DNA of 64,000 nucleotides from Alginatibacterium sediminis. Lineage in GTDB: Bacteria > Pseudomonadota > Gammaproteobacteria > Enterobacterales > Celerinatantimonadaceae. Under the pieces are notes generated by a model that had not been told where the DNA came from, searched no databases, and saw only the letters and a program-made list of their open reading frames with translations. The stretch is taken from contig NZ_RAQO01000004.1 of NCBI RefSeq assembly GCF_003610775.1, forward strand, positions 248,001-312,000. The letters are read 5' to 3'. The position numbers were made by a program, and so were the translations under genes. Shown here in pieces: positions 18,706 through 27,689 of the stretch (position 1 is its first letter; every line of letters starts with the position of its first letter).

Positions 18706-19107
18706 ATGTCGACAATTACTGGAAGCTGCCTTTGTGGGCGAGTGAGTTTTGAATGTAAGAATGACTTTCATAGTTTTCACCTTTGTCATTGTAAGCAATG
18801 CCAAAAAATTACCGGTTCGGCTCATGCCTCAAACTTGTTCACCCAAGTTGGTAACATCAAATGGTTGAAGGGTGAGGCTTTGCTAAAGCGCTACAATATG
18901 CCAGAGCGTTTTTTTAGTAAAAACTTTTGTACCGAGTGTGGTAGCTCAATGCCATACGAAACTCAGTCAGGCAAAGCGTTGATTGTTCCGGCAGGGTGTT
19001 TAGACCAAAGTCCCAGCATTGAGCCGCAGGACAACATTTTTTGCACAGAGAAAGCAAGCTGGTATGCATCAGCAATTAAAGCGCCGAGTTTTGATAGGTT
19101 TCCCTAA
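18706..19107 (+). CDS. GFA/CENP-V family zinc protein
   Basis: 133 aa with the Gfa fold used by glutathione-dependent formaldehyde-activating enzymes and many uncharacterised relatives. Zinc-binding cysteines are visible in GSCLCGRV, LCHCKQCQK and FCTECGSS. The function of this member cannot be read from sequence. Start chosen at 18706, where AAGGA lies ten bases upstream; a TTG seven codons earlier is less likely. Stands alone, convergent with the phosphatase gene, with no clear terminator in the 36-base gap. Confidence 0.85.
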   Translation: MSTITGSCLCGRVSFECKNDFHSFHLCHCKQCQKITGSAHASNLFTQVGNIKWLKGEALLKRYNMPERFFSKNFCTECGSSMPYETQSGKALIVPAGCLDQSPSIEPQDNIFCTEKASWYASAIKAPSFDRFP

Positions 19108-19143
19108 CAAAACTCGTCCTTATCTTTGTAAGACAGCTAACAA

Positions 19144-20862
19144 TTAATGGCTATCGAAGAGCTCTAAAAGCGGCTGACCAGTGCTACCACTAGGTGAATT
19201 GATATTTAAATAGTGAGAGAGCGTTGGGGCAATATCATAGGGTGTCACTGGACGTTGTATGACCGACGAGTCTAATCCCGGTGCCAAGAACATTATTGGT
19301 ACATGCGTGTCATAGTTCCATGGTGAACCATGCACCGAGGCGACCTCTAATCCGTCAAAGTCATTAATATAAACATTTGGCTCAAACACTAAATAAATTT
19401 CACCTGAGCGATCTGGGTGAAAATTATTGCTAATACGTTCCATAATCGGAGACGATGCTAGGCTGGTTCTTTGCAAATCCGACTTGCTTACAGCATATTG
19501 AATGCCATCGAGCTGCTGTAGTATTTGGGTGAGTGTCTGCGCTACTTGGTTCGAGTCGAGTTTGTTGGTCGCTAATACCTCTTGGTTAAGATAGATGTAT
19601 GGATGGGTATAGAGATCTATGAGTTCGACTCCCACACCAAAGCTGCTTTTAAGTCTTGCATCTACTGACTCTGAGGTCAGAGAGTTTATATCAAAATAAC
19701 GGGACTTCTTGCCACCCAATGAGCTTAAATAACCAGGTACCTCTGGTGCTCCATGGTCAGCACTTAACACGACCAGAGTGTTCTGTAAGCCCACTTTATC
19801 ATCAACATATTGTAATAATTCAGCAATGCGCTGGTCGAGTTGGATCAGGTTATCTTCAGCTTCTCGACTTGATGGCCCAAAGATATGAATCACATAGTCA
19901 TTCGAGCTAAAACTGACCGATAGGTAATCTGTTTGTTGGTTATTACCCAAGTTCTCTGCGTCTAACAAAGCTTTTGCAAAATCTAGGGTTAAAGCATCAC
20001 CAGCAGGGCTTAAGGTTAATTTGGTCGTGAAATATTTATCACTAGCCGGGCCGTAAGGGTGAGGGAACTGTTGACCAAATCCGGCTAAGTCTGTTTTGTA
20101 GCTAACATCTTGATCAGCAGGCACACGGTAGTCATTGCTATCAACACTTAGCTCCCAAGAAGTATCAGAGTAGCGATTGGGATGCCCCTGAGCGTTGAAC
20201 TCGCTGACCCATTGTGGATAGGTGTCATAGTAGTAATCGCTGGTAACAAACTGAGATTTGGACTTTGAGAACCAGAAGGCTTTGCCGTATTGACCGGCTA
20301 GTGAAACAGCACCTCGGTCTTTAACTGAAACACCAAATATCTTTGATTGTCCAAAACTGGATATCGCTAACTCGTCGCTGAAGGTGGAAACTAAGAACGG
20401 TAAGGGTGACCGACCATCGCTGTTCGCTGCTTTTTGAGTGGCGTCAATTTCAGTGCTTTTATCTACATCACCCCCTTCACCAAGTAAGGAGTAGTTTTCG
20501 TCTTCGATGTTATAAACAACCCGGTCTTGTGTTCTATCAAACCAAATATTGCCGACCATACCATGAATGGATGGCGTAGCCCCGGTAGCTAAGGATGCGT
20601 GGCCGACTATCGTTTCAGTATTCGCGTGTTGGTAATGGGCATTTTTAAATACAAGTCCTTCGCGCATAAAGTATTTAAACCCCTTGTCTCCAAATTGTTC
20701 CTGGTAGCGATAGGGTAAATCTCCACGAAGCGCATCTACTGTGATCTGAAGGACCAACTTGGGCGCAATTTGGGTGTCAGAATCTGCGGCAGCAAAGTTG
20801 CTGAGTGAAATACTTGATAAAACTATCATTTTGAGTAGTGTTTGCTTACAAGTGCGGGGCAT
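19144..20862 (-). CDS. Exported PafA-like alkaline phosphatase
   Basis: Periplasmic or secreted member of the alkaline phosphatase superfamily (572 aa) with a signal peptide ending near NFAAA. The pattern fits phosphate-irrepressible alkaline phosphatases of the PafA type: first metal Asp in ITVDALRGD, a Thr-centred nucleophile region (ANTETIVGHASLATG followed by HGMVGNIWFD), SADHGAPE with a metal Asp-His pair, and the last metal His in NYDTHVP. Expected role is release of phosphate from organic monoesters. GAGG nine bases upstream supports the ATG. The terminator of the upstream sulfatase lies between the two genes, so it probably has its own promoter. Confidence 0.82.
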   Translation of the reverse strand: MPRTCKQTLLKMIVLSSISLSNFAAADSDTQIAPKLVLQITVDALRGDLPYRYQEQFGDKGFKYFMREGLVFKNAHYQHANTETIVGHASLATGATPSIHGMVGNIWFDRTQDRVVYNIEDENYSLLGEGGDVDKSTEIDATQKAANSDGRSPLPFLVSTFSDELAISSFGQSKIFGVSVKDRGAVSLAGQYGKAFWFSKSKSQFVTSDYYYDTYPQWVSEFNAQGHPNRYSDTSWELSVDSNDYRVPADQDVSYKTDLAGFGQQFPHPYGPASDKYFTTKLTLSPAGDALTLDFAKALLDAENLGNNQQTDYLSVSFSSNDYVIHIFGPSSREAEDNLIQLDQRIAELLQYVDDKVGLQNTLVVLSADHGAPEVPGYLSSLGGKKSRYFDINSLTSESVDARLKSSFGVGVELIDLYTHPYIYLNQEVLATNKLDSNQVAQTLTQILQQLDGIQYAVSKSDLQRTSLASSPIMERISNNFHPDRSGEIYLVFEPNVYINDFDGLEVASVHGSPWNYDTHVPIMFLAPGLDSSVIQRPVTPYDIAPTLSHYLNINSPSGSTGQPLLELFDSH

Positions 20863-20941
20863 GCTTGGCTACCTCAATTCTTGGGAAATGTTGTAGAAAA
20901 CGGTAAAAATAAAGAAAAACGTTTATTCAAATTCGAAAATG

Positions 20942-20964
20942 AAAAAGGGGCTTTCGCCCCTTTA
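20942..20964 (-). terminator. Intrinsic terminator of the sulfatase gene
   Basis: On the minus strand AAAGGGGC-GAAA-GCCCCTTTTTC, a GC-rich stem with a tetraloop and a T run, 16 bases after the sulfatase stop. Confidence 0.9.
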
Positions 20965-20979
20965 GTATTGTTTAATTTA

Positions 20980-22533
20980 TCACTTATTTGGACTTTCTTG
21001 CAGTTTAGCCATCACTTGATCGAGGCTAAAACTAGCGGCTTTTTGTCTAGGTGGAAATTCTTCAAATGTTGACAGAAATTCACCAACATAGGTCTGCGCA
21101 GGAACTAACAAATATGCGTGGTCAATTAACCAATCATAATAGGTGTTCGAAGTGATATCAGCATTTTCATACGGGTCAGTACGTAAGTTGAAAATCTTAG
21201 GCAAACGTAAGGTTACAAAGGGTTCTGCCCAGATTTGTAAGGTTCCCGTAACCCGCTGCTCCATGAATACAGCCTTCCACTGGTTAAACCGCAGTGCGGC
21301 AAGGTCACCATCATCAGTGAAATAAAATATCTCTTCACGTCGACCTTTTTCTTCTTCACCAGTAAGGTAGGGTAAGAAATTATAACCATCAAGGTGAACT
21401 TTGAAGTCCTTGTCTCCGGCTCTATAACCTTCGCGTAGTTTATCTTTAATACCGTCATCACCAGCAACAGCAGCAAAGGTAGGCAACCAATCCATATGGT
21501 GCATAATCTCGTTCGATATACTGCCAGCCTCAATTTTTCCAGGCCAGCGAACCATAGCGGGTACGCGATATGCGCCTTCCCAGTTAGTGTTCTTCTCACC
21601 TCTAAAAGGAGTTAGGCCTGCGTCTGGCCAAGAGTTCATATGGGGCCCATTATCAGTAGAGTAGAACACCATCGTATTATCAGTAACTTCAAGCTCGTCG
21701 AGTTTATCGAGTAATATGCCTACGTGGCGATCGTGTTCCAACATACCATCAGCGTATTCACTGATACCGCTGCTACCCTGCAACTCAGGTTTAACGTGTG
21801 TTCTAAAGTGCATACGGGTTCCGTTCCACCACACAAAGAATGGCTTGTCTTCTTTAACTGCTTTTTCAATAAATACCAAGGCCGCATCGACAGTTTCGTC
21901 ATCGATGGTTTCCATACGTTTACGCGTTAGTGGTCCTGTGTCTTCAACTTTGCCATCGGCAAAAGAGTTGATCACACCACGTGGGCCATACTTCTCGCGA
22001 AATGCTGGGTCTTTGGGATAATCGATGTTTTCAGGCTCTTCTTCCGCATTCAAATGATATAAGTTACCTAAGAATTCATCAAAACCATGATTGGTTGGAA
22101 GGTGTTCATCTTTGTCGCCTAGGTGGTTTTTACCAAACTGGCCGGTTACATAGCCCATTGGTTTTAGAATTTCAGCTATCGTCGCGTCTTCAGCTTGCAA
22201 GCCTATTTCTGCCCCAGGCAAACCTACTTTGCTTAAGCCTGTACGTAAAACACTTTGACCGGTAATAAAGGTGGATCGTCCAGCAGTACATGATTGCTCG
22301 CCATAATAATCGGTAAACATCATACCTTCGTTAGCGATACGGTCGATATTATCAGTTTTATAACCCATCAATCCGAAGGTATAAGCGCTCACATTAGACT
22401 GACCAATATCATCCCCCCAAATTACGAGAATATTGGGTTGTTCTGCTGCAAAGGAGTGGGTTGATAAGATGGCTGCAGCGCAAAGCGTCAGTTTGAGCAA
22501 GCCTTTGTGTAACGATTGTGGTGACTTAAGCAT
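20980..22533 (-). CDS. Secreted sulfatase (arylsulfatase family)
   Basis: 517-residue sulfatase with a signal peptide (through HSFAAEQ). Metal-binding WGDDIG follows the signal. The formylglycine site reads SCTAGRSTF: a C-x-A-x-R form rather than the classical C-x-P-x-R, still expected to be matured by formylglycine-generating enzyme. GQFGKNHLGD carries the conserved Lys-His pair and FYSTDNGPHMNSW the C-terminal metal ligands. Substrate unknown. The start at 22533 has GGAG six bases upstream; the ATG at 22545 would add four residues. No maturase gene is in the window. Confidence 0.87.
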   Translation of the reverse strand: MLKSPQSLHKGLLKLTLCAAAILSTHSFAAEQPNILVIWGDDIGQSNVSAYTFGLMGYKTDNIDRIANEGMMFTDYYGEQSCTAGRSTFITGQSVLRTGLSKVGLPGAEIGLQAEDATIAEILKPMGYVTGQFGKNHLGDKDEHLPTNHGFDEFLGNLYHLNAEEEPENIDYPKDPAFREKYGPRGVINSFADGKVEDTGPLTRKRMETIDDETVDAALVFIEKAVKEDKPFFVWWNGTRMHFRTHVKPELQGSSGISEYADGMLEHDRHVGILLDKLDELEVTDNTMVFYSTDNGPHMNSWPDAGLTPFRGEKNTNWEGAYRVPAMVRWPGKIEAGSISNEIMHHMDWLPTFAAVAGDDGIKDKLREGYRAGDKDFKVHLDGYNFLPYLTGEEEKGRREEIFYFTDDGDLAALRFNQWKAVFMEQRVTGTLQIWAEPFVTLRLPKIFNLRTDPYENADITSNTYYDWLIDHAYLLVPAQTYVGEFLSTFEEFPPRQKAASFSLDQVMAKLQESPNK

Positions 22534-22970
22534 ATAGTTCTCCATAACATCGAATAAAGTCGTTTATTTGATCACCATTAGGTATAGCACATGATTGAGA
22601 TAATGAAGTGCTCTGCCAAAATTTTTTTAAATCCATTATAGGTCTAGGTTGTAACGAAAATAGTACAAAATACCTTCCAAAACCATTGTCCATTGGATGA
22701 TTAAACGTATTGATAAATATAGGAAAAATAGTTATTGAGTAAAATAATGGTTATATTTGCTTAGAATACTTTTTCAGATAGTGGTTTTGCGAAGGTATTC
22801 GTTCCGATTCAGCCCTTTCATGCTAGTGGGGTATTTGCCCTTTTTGAATTGCATTTTAGTGCGATTTTAATGTCTCTATTTTACAGAATGCCGCCTATTT
22901 TCTTTAGTCATCTTGCGCTTTGGGCAAGCCCTGATGTTGAGGGTTGGAAAATATACAGCTTAATTTAGTC
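22534..22970. other. Gene-free stretch with a spaced inverted repeat
   Basis: About 440 AT-rich bases between the sulfatase start and the DUF3047 stop. It holds a spaced inverted repeat: AATACCTTCCAAAACCA (22669-22685) and TGGTTTTGCGAAGGTATT (22782-22799), complementary apart from a one-base bulge and mismatch. No ORF with an SD was found. The sulfatase promoter should be at the left end. Confidence 0.55.
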
Positions 22971-23666
22971 TTAATTTGCAGTAAAACTTATATCACCATA
23001 TAAGGCCTTGGCAACACCTTTACTATTGTCGGTGTCAGTCATGATGGCAACGGCATTGATATAGCGATAGGCTTTTTCGTTTGCGCTATCGCTGCCTTTG
23101 TCACCAAAAGCAAGAATAAGATCCTGATAGACATTCCGTTTTTCATATACCCAGCGTTGATTGGGACTTTGCTGGTGGCGTATGGCCAACATTTTAGCGT
23201 TCTTGGGGGCGAAGGGGTTGCCCCATGGTTTTAAATTTTGCGGTTGAGAAGACCATACATAATTAATAGCAATGGTGTTCCACTTGAACCATCGGTCCTC
23301 GCAAATCAAGTAAATACGAGCGGCAAAATCATCGCCATCTTTTTCACTTTCGACCAAATTCAGCAGTGCTTGTTCAATTCGCCAGCTCCAATTGAGGTAT
23401 GGCGTTTCGAACAGATCAATATTAACCGCTTTGACTAGGCCTGAAGCGCTGGCACTTGCCGACGCTGACAGCGCAGGTATACCATCAATAGTCGTTGTTT
23501 CATATTTAGTGAACCCGCTGAATTCGCGGGTTTGCCAACTGTCCAAACTATCTTGTTCGAAGTTACTAATGTTTATGGTTGATTGCGCTGATGTAGCGGG
23601 GATACCAAAAGCTAGCAACAGCGCTAACGCCACTATCCATGTTTGCATCAAGCGGAGCCTATACAT
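22971..23666 (-). CDS. Exported DUF3047 protein
   Basis: 231 aa with a signal peptide ([28 protein letters not shown]). The mature part has the DUF3047 pattern: a WSWRI segment, GDDFAARIYL, AINYVWSS, and NAVAIMTDTDNS near the end. Function unknown; related proteins are predicted to have a jelly-roll-like beta fold. A five-fold Ser-Ala run (SASASASAS) is present near residue 70. The ATG overlaps the stop of the adenine deaminase gene (TTAATG), so the two are probably cotranscribed; Met7 is an alternative start. Confidence 0.75.
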   Translation of the reverse strand: MYRLRLMQTWIVALALLLAFGIPATSAQSTINISNFEQDSLDSWQTREFSGFTKYETTTIDGIPALSASASASASGLVKAVNIDLFETPYLNWSWRIEQALLNLVESEKDGDDFAARIYLICEDRWFKWNTIAINYVWSSQPQNLKPWGNPFAPKNAKMLAIRHQQSPNQRWVYEKRNVYQDLILAFGDKGSDSANEKAYRYINAVAIMTDTDNSKGVAKALYGDISFTAN

Positions 23667-24682
23667 TAAGCATCAACAAGGGCAGATTCGATTTCTGTCT
23701 GCAGTTGTAGTTTTCGTGCCTGACTGGCAAAGCTGGCTTCCACACTATTGCTTAGCAATTGTTTAAATTGAGATGCGCTCATGGCTAAATCTTGATATAG
23801 AGCATGAAAGTTTTCGTTCATGTAGCCACCAAAATAAGCGGGGTCATCAGAATTGACAGTCACACACAGTCCTTTATCGAGTAGTTGAAAAATATTGTGT
23901 TGTGACATGTGCTCAAATACCTTGAGCTTGGTGTTAGATAATGGGCAAACGGTTAATGGCATGCGAATTTGAGCTAAATGGCGCATTAACTGTTCGTCCT
24001 CAATAGCACGTACACCGTGATCAATGCGCTGCACTTGTAGATCGTTGATTGCGCTCCAGATGTAACTTGCGGGACCTTCTTCACCCGCATGGGCCACTAA
24101 CTTTAGTCCTAGTTCACGTGATTTTTCGAAAACTTCCGAGAATTTTTCTGGTGGGTTACCCAGTTCTGAACTGTCGAGCCCAACCCCGGAAATTTTTGAC
24201 AGATGCGATTTAGCGAGTTCGAGTGTCGTAAAAGCTGATTCTTGATCTAGATGACGCAAAAAACACATAATTAACATACTGCTCATACCAAACTGACTTT
24301 GAGCATCAATTAATGCGCGATCAATACCATTAATGATCGTTTCAAAACTAACCCCCCGTTCCAAATGAGTTTGCGGGTCGAAGAATGGCTCAATGTGCCT
24401 AACATTTTGAGCATGACACTTTAAAACATAAGCCCATGTGAGATCGTAGAAATCTTGCTCATGGAGTAACACATTAGCGCCGGCATAATATACGTCTAGG
24501 AAGCTTTGTAAGTTCGAAAAATTATAAGCTTTTTGTAAGGCTTCGAGTGATTCATAACCACAATCGACGTTATTGCGTTGGGCTAGGGCAAACAATAGTT
24601 TGGGCTCTAAGCTGCCCTCAAGGTGCATGTGCAATTCAACTTTTGGTGCGGAATCAATTACCGCCTTGCTTAGTTTCATCAT
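23666..24682 (-). CDS. Adenine deaminase (adenosine/AMP deaminase superfamily)
   Basis: 338-residue amidohydrolase of purine salvage. Zinc ligands: [16 protein letters not shown] and the Asp pair in [10 protein letters not shown]. The segment [11 protein letters not shown] and the block [21 protein letters not shown] match adenine deaminases of the Pseudomonas PA0148/yeast Aah1 type; true adenosine deaminases have a different loop here (GxDLAGDE). It should convert adenine to hypoxanthine. The start has no strong SD (MM at 24682/24679). A GTGCTA/TAGCAC hairpin lies 40 bases upstream. It shares a junction with the DUF3047 gene. Confidence 0.85.
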   Translation of the reverse strand: MMKLSKAVIDSAPKVELHMHLEGSLEPKLLFALAQRNNVDCGYESLEALQKAYNFSNLQSFLDVYYAGANVLLHEQDFYDLTWAYVLKCHAQNVRHIEPFFDPQTHLERGVSFETIINGIDRALIDAQSQFGMSSMLIMCFLRHLDQESAFTTLELAKSHLSKISGVGLDSSELGNPPEKFSEVFEKSRELGLKLVAHAGEEGPASYIWSAINDLQVQRIDHGVRAIEDEQLMRHLAQIRMPLTVCPLSNTKLKVFEHMSQHNIFQLLDKGLCVTVNSDDPAYFGGYMNENFHALYQDLAMSASQFKQLLSNSVEASFASQARKLQLQTEIESALVDA

Positions 24683-24947
24683 TATAATTACCCACTAAAA
24701 ATCCAAATACTAATTTGATCCGTGCTAGTGGCTACGTTAGCACCGTCTAGACTGTGGGTCGAGCAAGTAAGTTCAGTTGTTTGTTGACGTTTTTCAAATA
24801 TTTGGTGGGCATTTGATATATAAGTTGCAAATATAAGCAATGAACATCTATTGTCATTAAAGAGTTGGATTATTGGTCTTAAACTTGTAATCATTCGCTA
24901 AATTAAGCGTCAACTCATGCTTTCGCTTCTATCTGAGGTAAATATCG

Positions 24948-26165
24948 TTGAAGGTCTACACTGCTCGACAAGCTATTTTTAATCGAAAACTGCAAGTTGT
25001 AGCTTACGAGTTGTTGTTCCGAGATGGCCCAGAAAACATATTCCCGGATGTTTGTCCCCATGAGGCGACAACGCGAATGATAGCTCAGACCCAATTAGTC
25101 AGTGGTATCGAAAGTTATACCTCTGGTAAACCAGCGTTAATCAATTTTACCCGCACCTGTCTCGAAAAAGATCTGCCAACTTTATTACCGACAAAAAAAG
25201 TGATGATTGAAATATTGGAAACGGTTGAGCCTGATGATGCCATGTATGAAAAGGTGCGCGAGCTTTACCATGCCGGCTACGCTATAGCCTTAGACGACTT
25301 TATCTATGAACCGCGGTGGCAACGATTTTTTAAGTTCGTTAAATTAATCAAATTTGATATTACTAAAACACCTTTGACTGAATTGGGACCAATAGTTGAG
25401 TCCCTAAAAGAAAATAAGAAGCCTCGAATCCTAGCTGAAAAGGTAGAAACTCAAGAAGAGTATCAGTTGGCTAAAAAGATGGGATTCGATTTTTTTCAAG
25501 GATTCTTCTTTTGCCGACCACAAATGATACAAAGTCGTGAAGTTGAATCGAATCATCTTTTATTGTTGCAGATTTATCATCAGTTATGCCGACCGAGCTT
25601 GTCCGTACCTAAATTAACCAAGTTGTTTGAACAAGACTTAGGGGTAACTTACAAGCTCTTGCGTTACATTAACTCTGGCGTGTTGCCCACCACGGCAGAA
25701 ATAACATCAATAAAACAGGCTTTGGTCTATCTCGGTGAAGAACAAACCAGAAAGCTGTTAACGATACTAACGTCGGCGGTTTTAGGCGGCCAGCAATCCC
25801 AAGAAGCAATTCGGTTTGCTATAGTTAGAGCGCGCTTTTGTGAGTTAGTTTGTGAGCGTGTTGACAAACAATACAGCGGTGAAGCTTTTATGATGGGTAT
25901 GTTATCAATGCTTGGTGGGCTTCTTAATCAACCTTTAGACAAAATACTGGCTAAGCTGCCGATCTCAGAACGGGTGTTCGATGCACTAACAAGTAACGAA
26001 GACAGTAATTTAAGAATAGTATTCAAAAGCGTTACCTTATATGAATCGGGTCAATGGCACCTCACTACACTAGAAGCCGAAAAAATCGGGTTAAGCTACC
26101 AAACTTTGAGCGAGTGCTACAAACGAGCCGTTGATTGGGCTGAGCTCTATCAAACTAAAGACTAA
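24948..26165 (+). CDS. EAL-HDOD (YuxH-like) signalling protein
   Basis: 405 aa. The N-terminal half (about 1-200) is an EAL domain with degenerate catalytic motifs: YELLFRD in place of EAL, LDDF kept without the GTGYSS that follows, and AEKVE in place of AEGVE, so c-di-GMP hydrolysis is doubtful. The C-terminal half (about 205-400) is an HDOD domain (SVPKLTKLFEQDLGVTYKLLRYINS, IKQALVYLGEEQTRKLLTIL). Homologues such as Vibrio CdgJ affect motility. The TTG start is supported by GAGGT nine bases upstream. Third EAL protein within 13 kb. Confidence 0.88.
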   Translation: MKVYTARQAIFNRKLQVVAYELLFRDGPENIFPDVCPHEATTRMIAQTQLVSGIESYTSGKPALINFTRTCLEKDLPTLLPTKKVMIEILETVEPDDAMYEKVRELYHAGYAIALDDFIYEPRWQRFFKFVKLIKFDITKTPLTELGPIVESLKENKKPRILAEKVETQEEYQLAKKMGFDFFQGFFFCRPQMIQSREVESNHLLLLQIYHQLCRPSLSVPKLTKLFEQDLGVTYKLLRYINSGVLPTTAEITSIKQALVYLGEEQTRKLLTILTSAVLGGQQSQEAIRFAIVRARFCELVCERVDKQYSGEAFMMGMLSMLGGLLNQPLDKILAKLPISERVFDALTSNEDSNLRIVFKSVTLYESGQWHLTTLEAEKIGLSYQTLSECYKRAVDWAELYQTKD

Positions 26166-26241
26166 ACCTTCAGCTATGCACATCACTTGCAAGTCGCTAT
26201 AAGCCATCTTATTATGCTCGGCAATATTTTGTTTGAATCAG

Positions 26242-27171
26242 ATGGAAATCGATATGTTAGTGCTAGGTCATACCAATCCAGATTGCGATAGTATTGCGGG
26301 TGCAATCTCTCTTGCGGAACTTCTTACTAAAAAAGGAACACCAGCAACGGCAGTAGCGCAGGGTGAGCCAAATCCGGAAGCTAGTTTCCTACTCAATATG
26401 CTAAATCTTGAAGCACCTGAAATTCGAACTTCTATTGCCGGCGAAGATGTTTGGTTAATCGATTATTCAGATTGGGGACAAGCTCCTGTTGACGCTAAAA
26501 AAGCCAATATACGCGGAATTGTTGACCACCATAAATTGGGTGATATCACGACAGCTGAACCCCTTGAATGCTGGATACGCCCCGTAGGTTGTAGCTGCAC
26601 AATTGTTTACAGTATGTATAAAGACGCCGGACTGGTTCCAAGTAAAAGCTCTGCTACGTTAATGTTGGGTGCTATCTTAAGCGATACAGTTAAGTTTAAT
26701 TCGCCAACGTTTACACCTATTGATCGCACGACTGCTGATGAGTTAGCTGTTTTGGCTGGCGTCGATGACCTTAATGCTTTTGCTGACGCACAATTTGCTG
26801 CGAAGAGTGATGTGGGCGCCGTACCAGCCGATGAGCTCGTGTTGCGTGACCAGAAAATCTACGAAATAGCTGGCAAAAAATTTGCTATTGCTCAATTAGA
26901 GCTTACCTCACTAGCGCCGGTTATAGACCGTCTTGATGAGCTACAAGCATCATTAGAAGCACTGAAAGCCGCAAATAATTATCATACTGCTTTGGTAATT
27001 CTTACTGATATTACGAGCTTGAATTCAAAAGGCTTGATTGTTAGTGACGAAGCTGAACTAGTAACCGCCACTTTAGGTGGTACATTTGAAGGAAGTATCA
27101 TTGATTTACCAGGTGTCGTGAGCCGTAAAAAGCAAGTCATGCCTCCTTTACAAAAACAATTTGATCAATAG
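26242..27171 (+). CDS. ppaC: Manganese-dependent inorganic pyrophosphatase (family II)
   Basis: Cytoplasmic DHH/DHHA2-family enzyme that hydrolyses pyrophosphate. The DHH motifs are clear: GHTNPDCDSI (metal His and two Asp), LIDYSDW, IVDHHKLGD and GAILSDTVKFNSPT. The C-terminal DHHA2 domain ends in SRKKQVMPPL, the substrate-binding Arg-Lys-Lys signature. The start is uncertain: TTG 26233, ATG 26242 and ATG 26254 are all in frame and no SD decides; 26242 is chosen (309 aa). Transcription ends at a strong terminator. Confidence 0.93.
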   Translation: MEIDMLVLGHTNPDCDSIAGAISLAELLTKKGTPATAVAQGEPNPEASFLLNMLNLEAPEIRTSIAGEDVWLIDYSDWGQAPVDAKKANIRGIVDHHKLGDITTAEPLECWIRPVGCSCTIVYSMYKDAGLVPSKSSATLMLGAILSDTVKFNSPTFTPIDRTTADELAVLAGVDDLNAFADAQFAAKSDVGAVPADELVLRDQKIYEIAGKKFAIAQLELTSLAPVIDRLDELQASLEALKAANNYHTALVILTDITSLNSKGLIVSDEAELVTATLGGTFEGSIIDLPGVVSRKKQVMPPLQKQFDQ

Positions 27172-27191
27172 ACACCGGTCTATTTAACACT

Positions 27192-27217
27192 AAAAAGGCA
27201 GCTTTGCTGCCTTTTTT
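27192..27217 (+). terminator. Intrinsic terminator of ppaC
   Basis: AAAAAGGCAGC-TTT-GCTGCCTTTTTT, an 11-base perfect stem with a T run, 20 bases after the stop codon. Confidence 0.93.
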
Positions 27218-27219
27218 AA

Positions 27220-27689
27220 TATAATCAATAACCTAGCTGATTCATTCGAATTTCAGTTCAATAAACACTCTTTAAACTGTAATTATTTTACCAAAATTAT
27301 GAAGCATTAATTTGTCACATATTTGAATATGTTTTCACAATTATGGACAACCTAGCGCTATAATCGACTATCTATTCACTAAAACCTGGTTAGTATGTGC
27401 TAATTGAATTTTTGCAGTGAAATATGCCTGATGACTGTGCTAGTATTCCGGGTCGGTCTGCACTCTTTATCTAAGCCATAAAGACCATAATAGAACGACT
27501 ATTAGCAGTATATGTAGTGTTAATCACTACCATTAGAGCCTTAAGTAGACTTTTAGACCATTAAAAGGCCATCTGCTCAGTGAAAAATTATGCTAATTTG
27601 GAGTGTTTGCTTTTGTGTGTTCTCGTTATGGACAACCAGAACCTCAGTTGCAATACCTAAATGTAATAGCAGTAAATAGGAATTACTGG
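27220..27689 (+). promoter_or_regulatory. Long leader/promoter region of gltBD
   Basis: 470 bases without a gene. Seen: a TATAAT box at 27359-27364 with no good -35; a GTAGTG-TTAAT-CACTAC dyad at 27514-27530; and a 12-base direct repeat TTATGGACAACC at 27341-27352 and 27626-27637, one copy 18 bases before the TATAAT and one 53 bases before the gltB start. Control by Lrp- or NtrC-type proteins is common at gltBD but I cannot place their sites. Confidence 0.4.

Noticed and set aside
24688-24894. A 68-codon minus-strand frame upstream of the adenine deaminase gene.
   Set aside because: No SD and no recognisable protein pattern; it is probably part of the leader.
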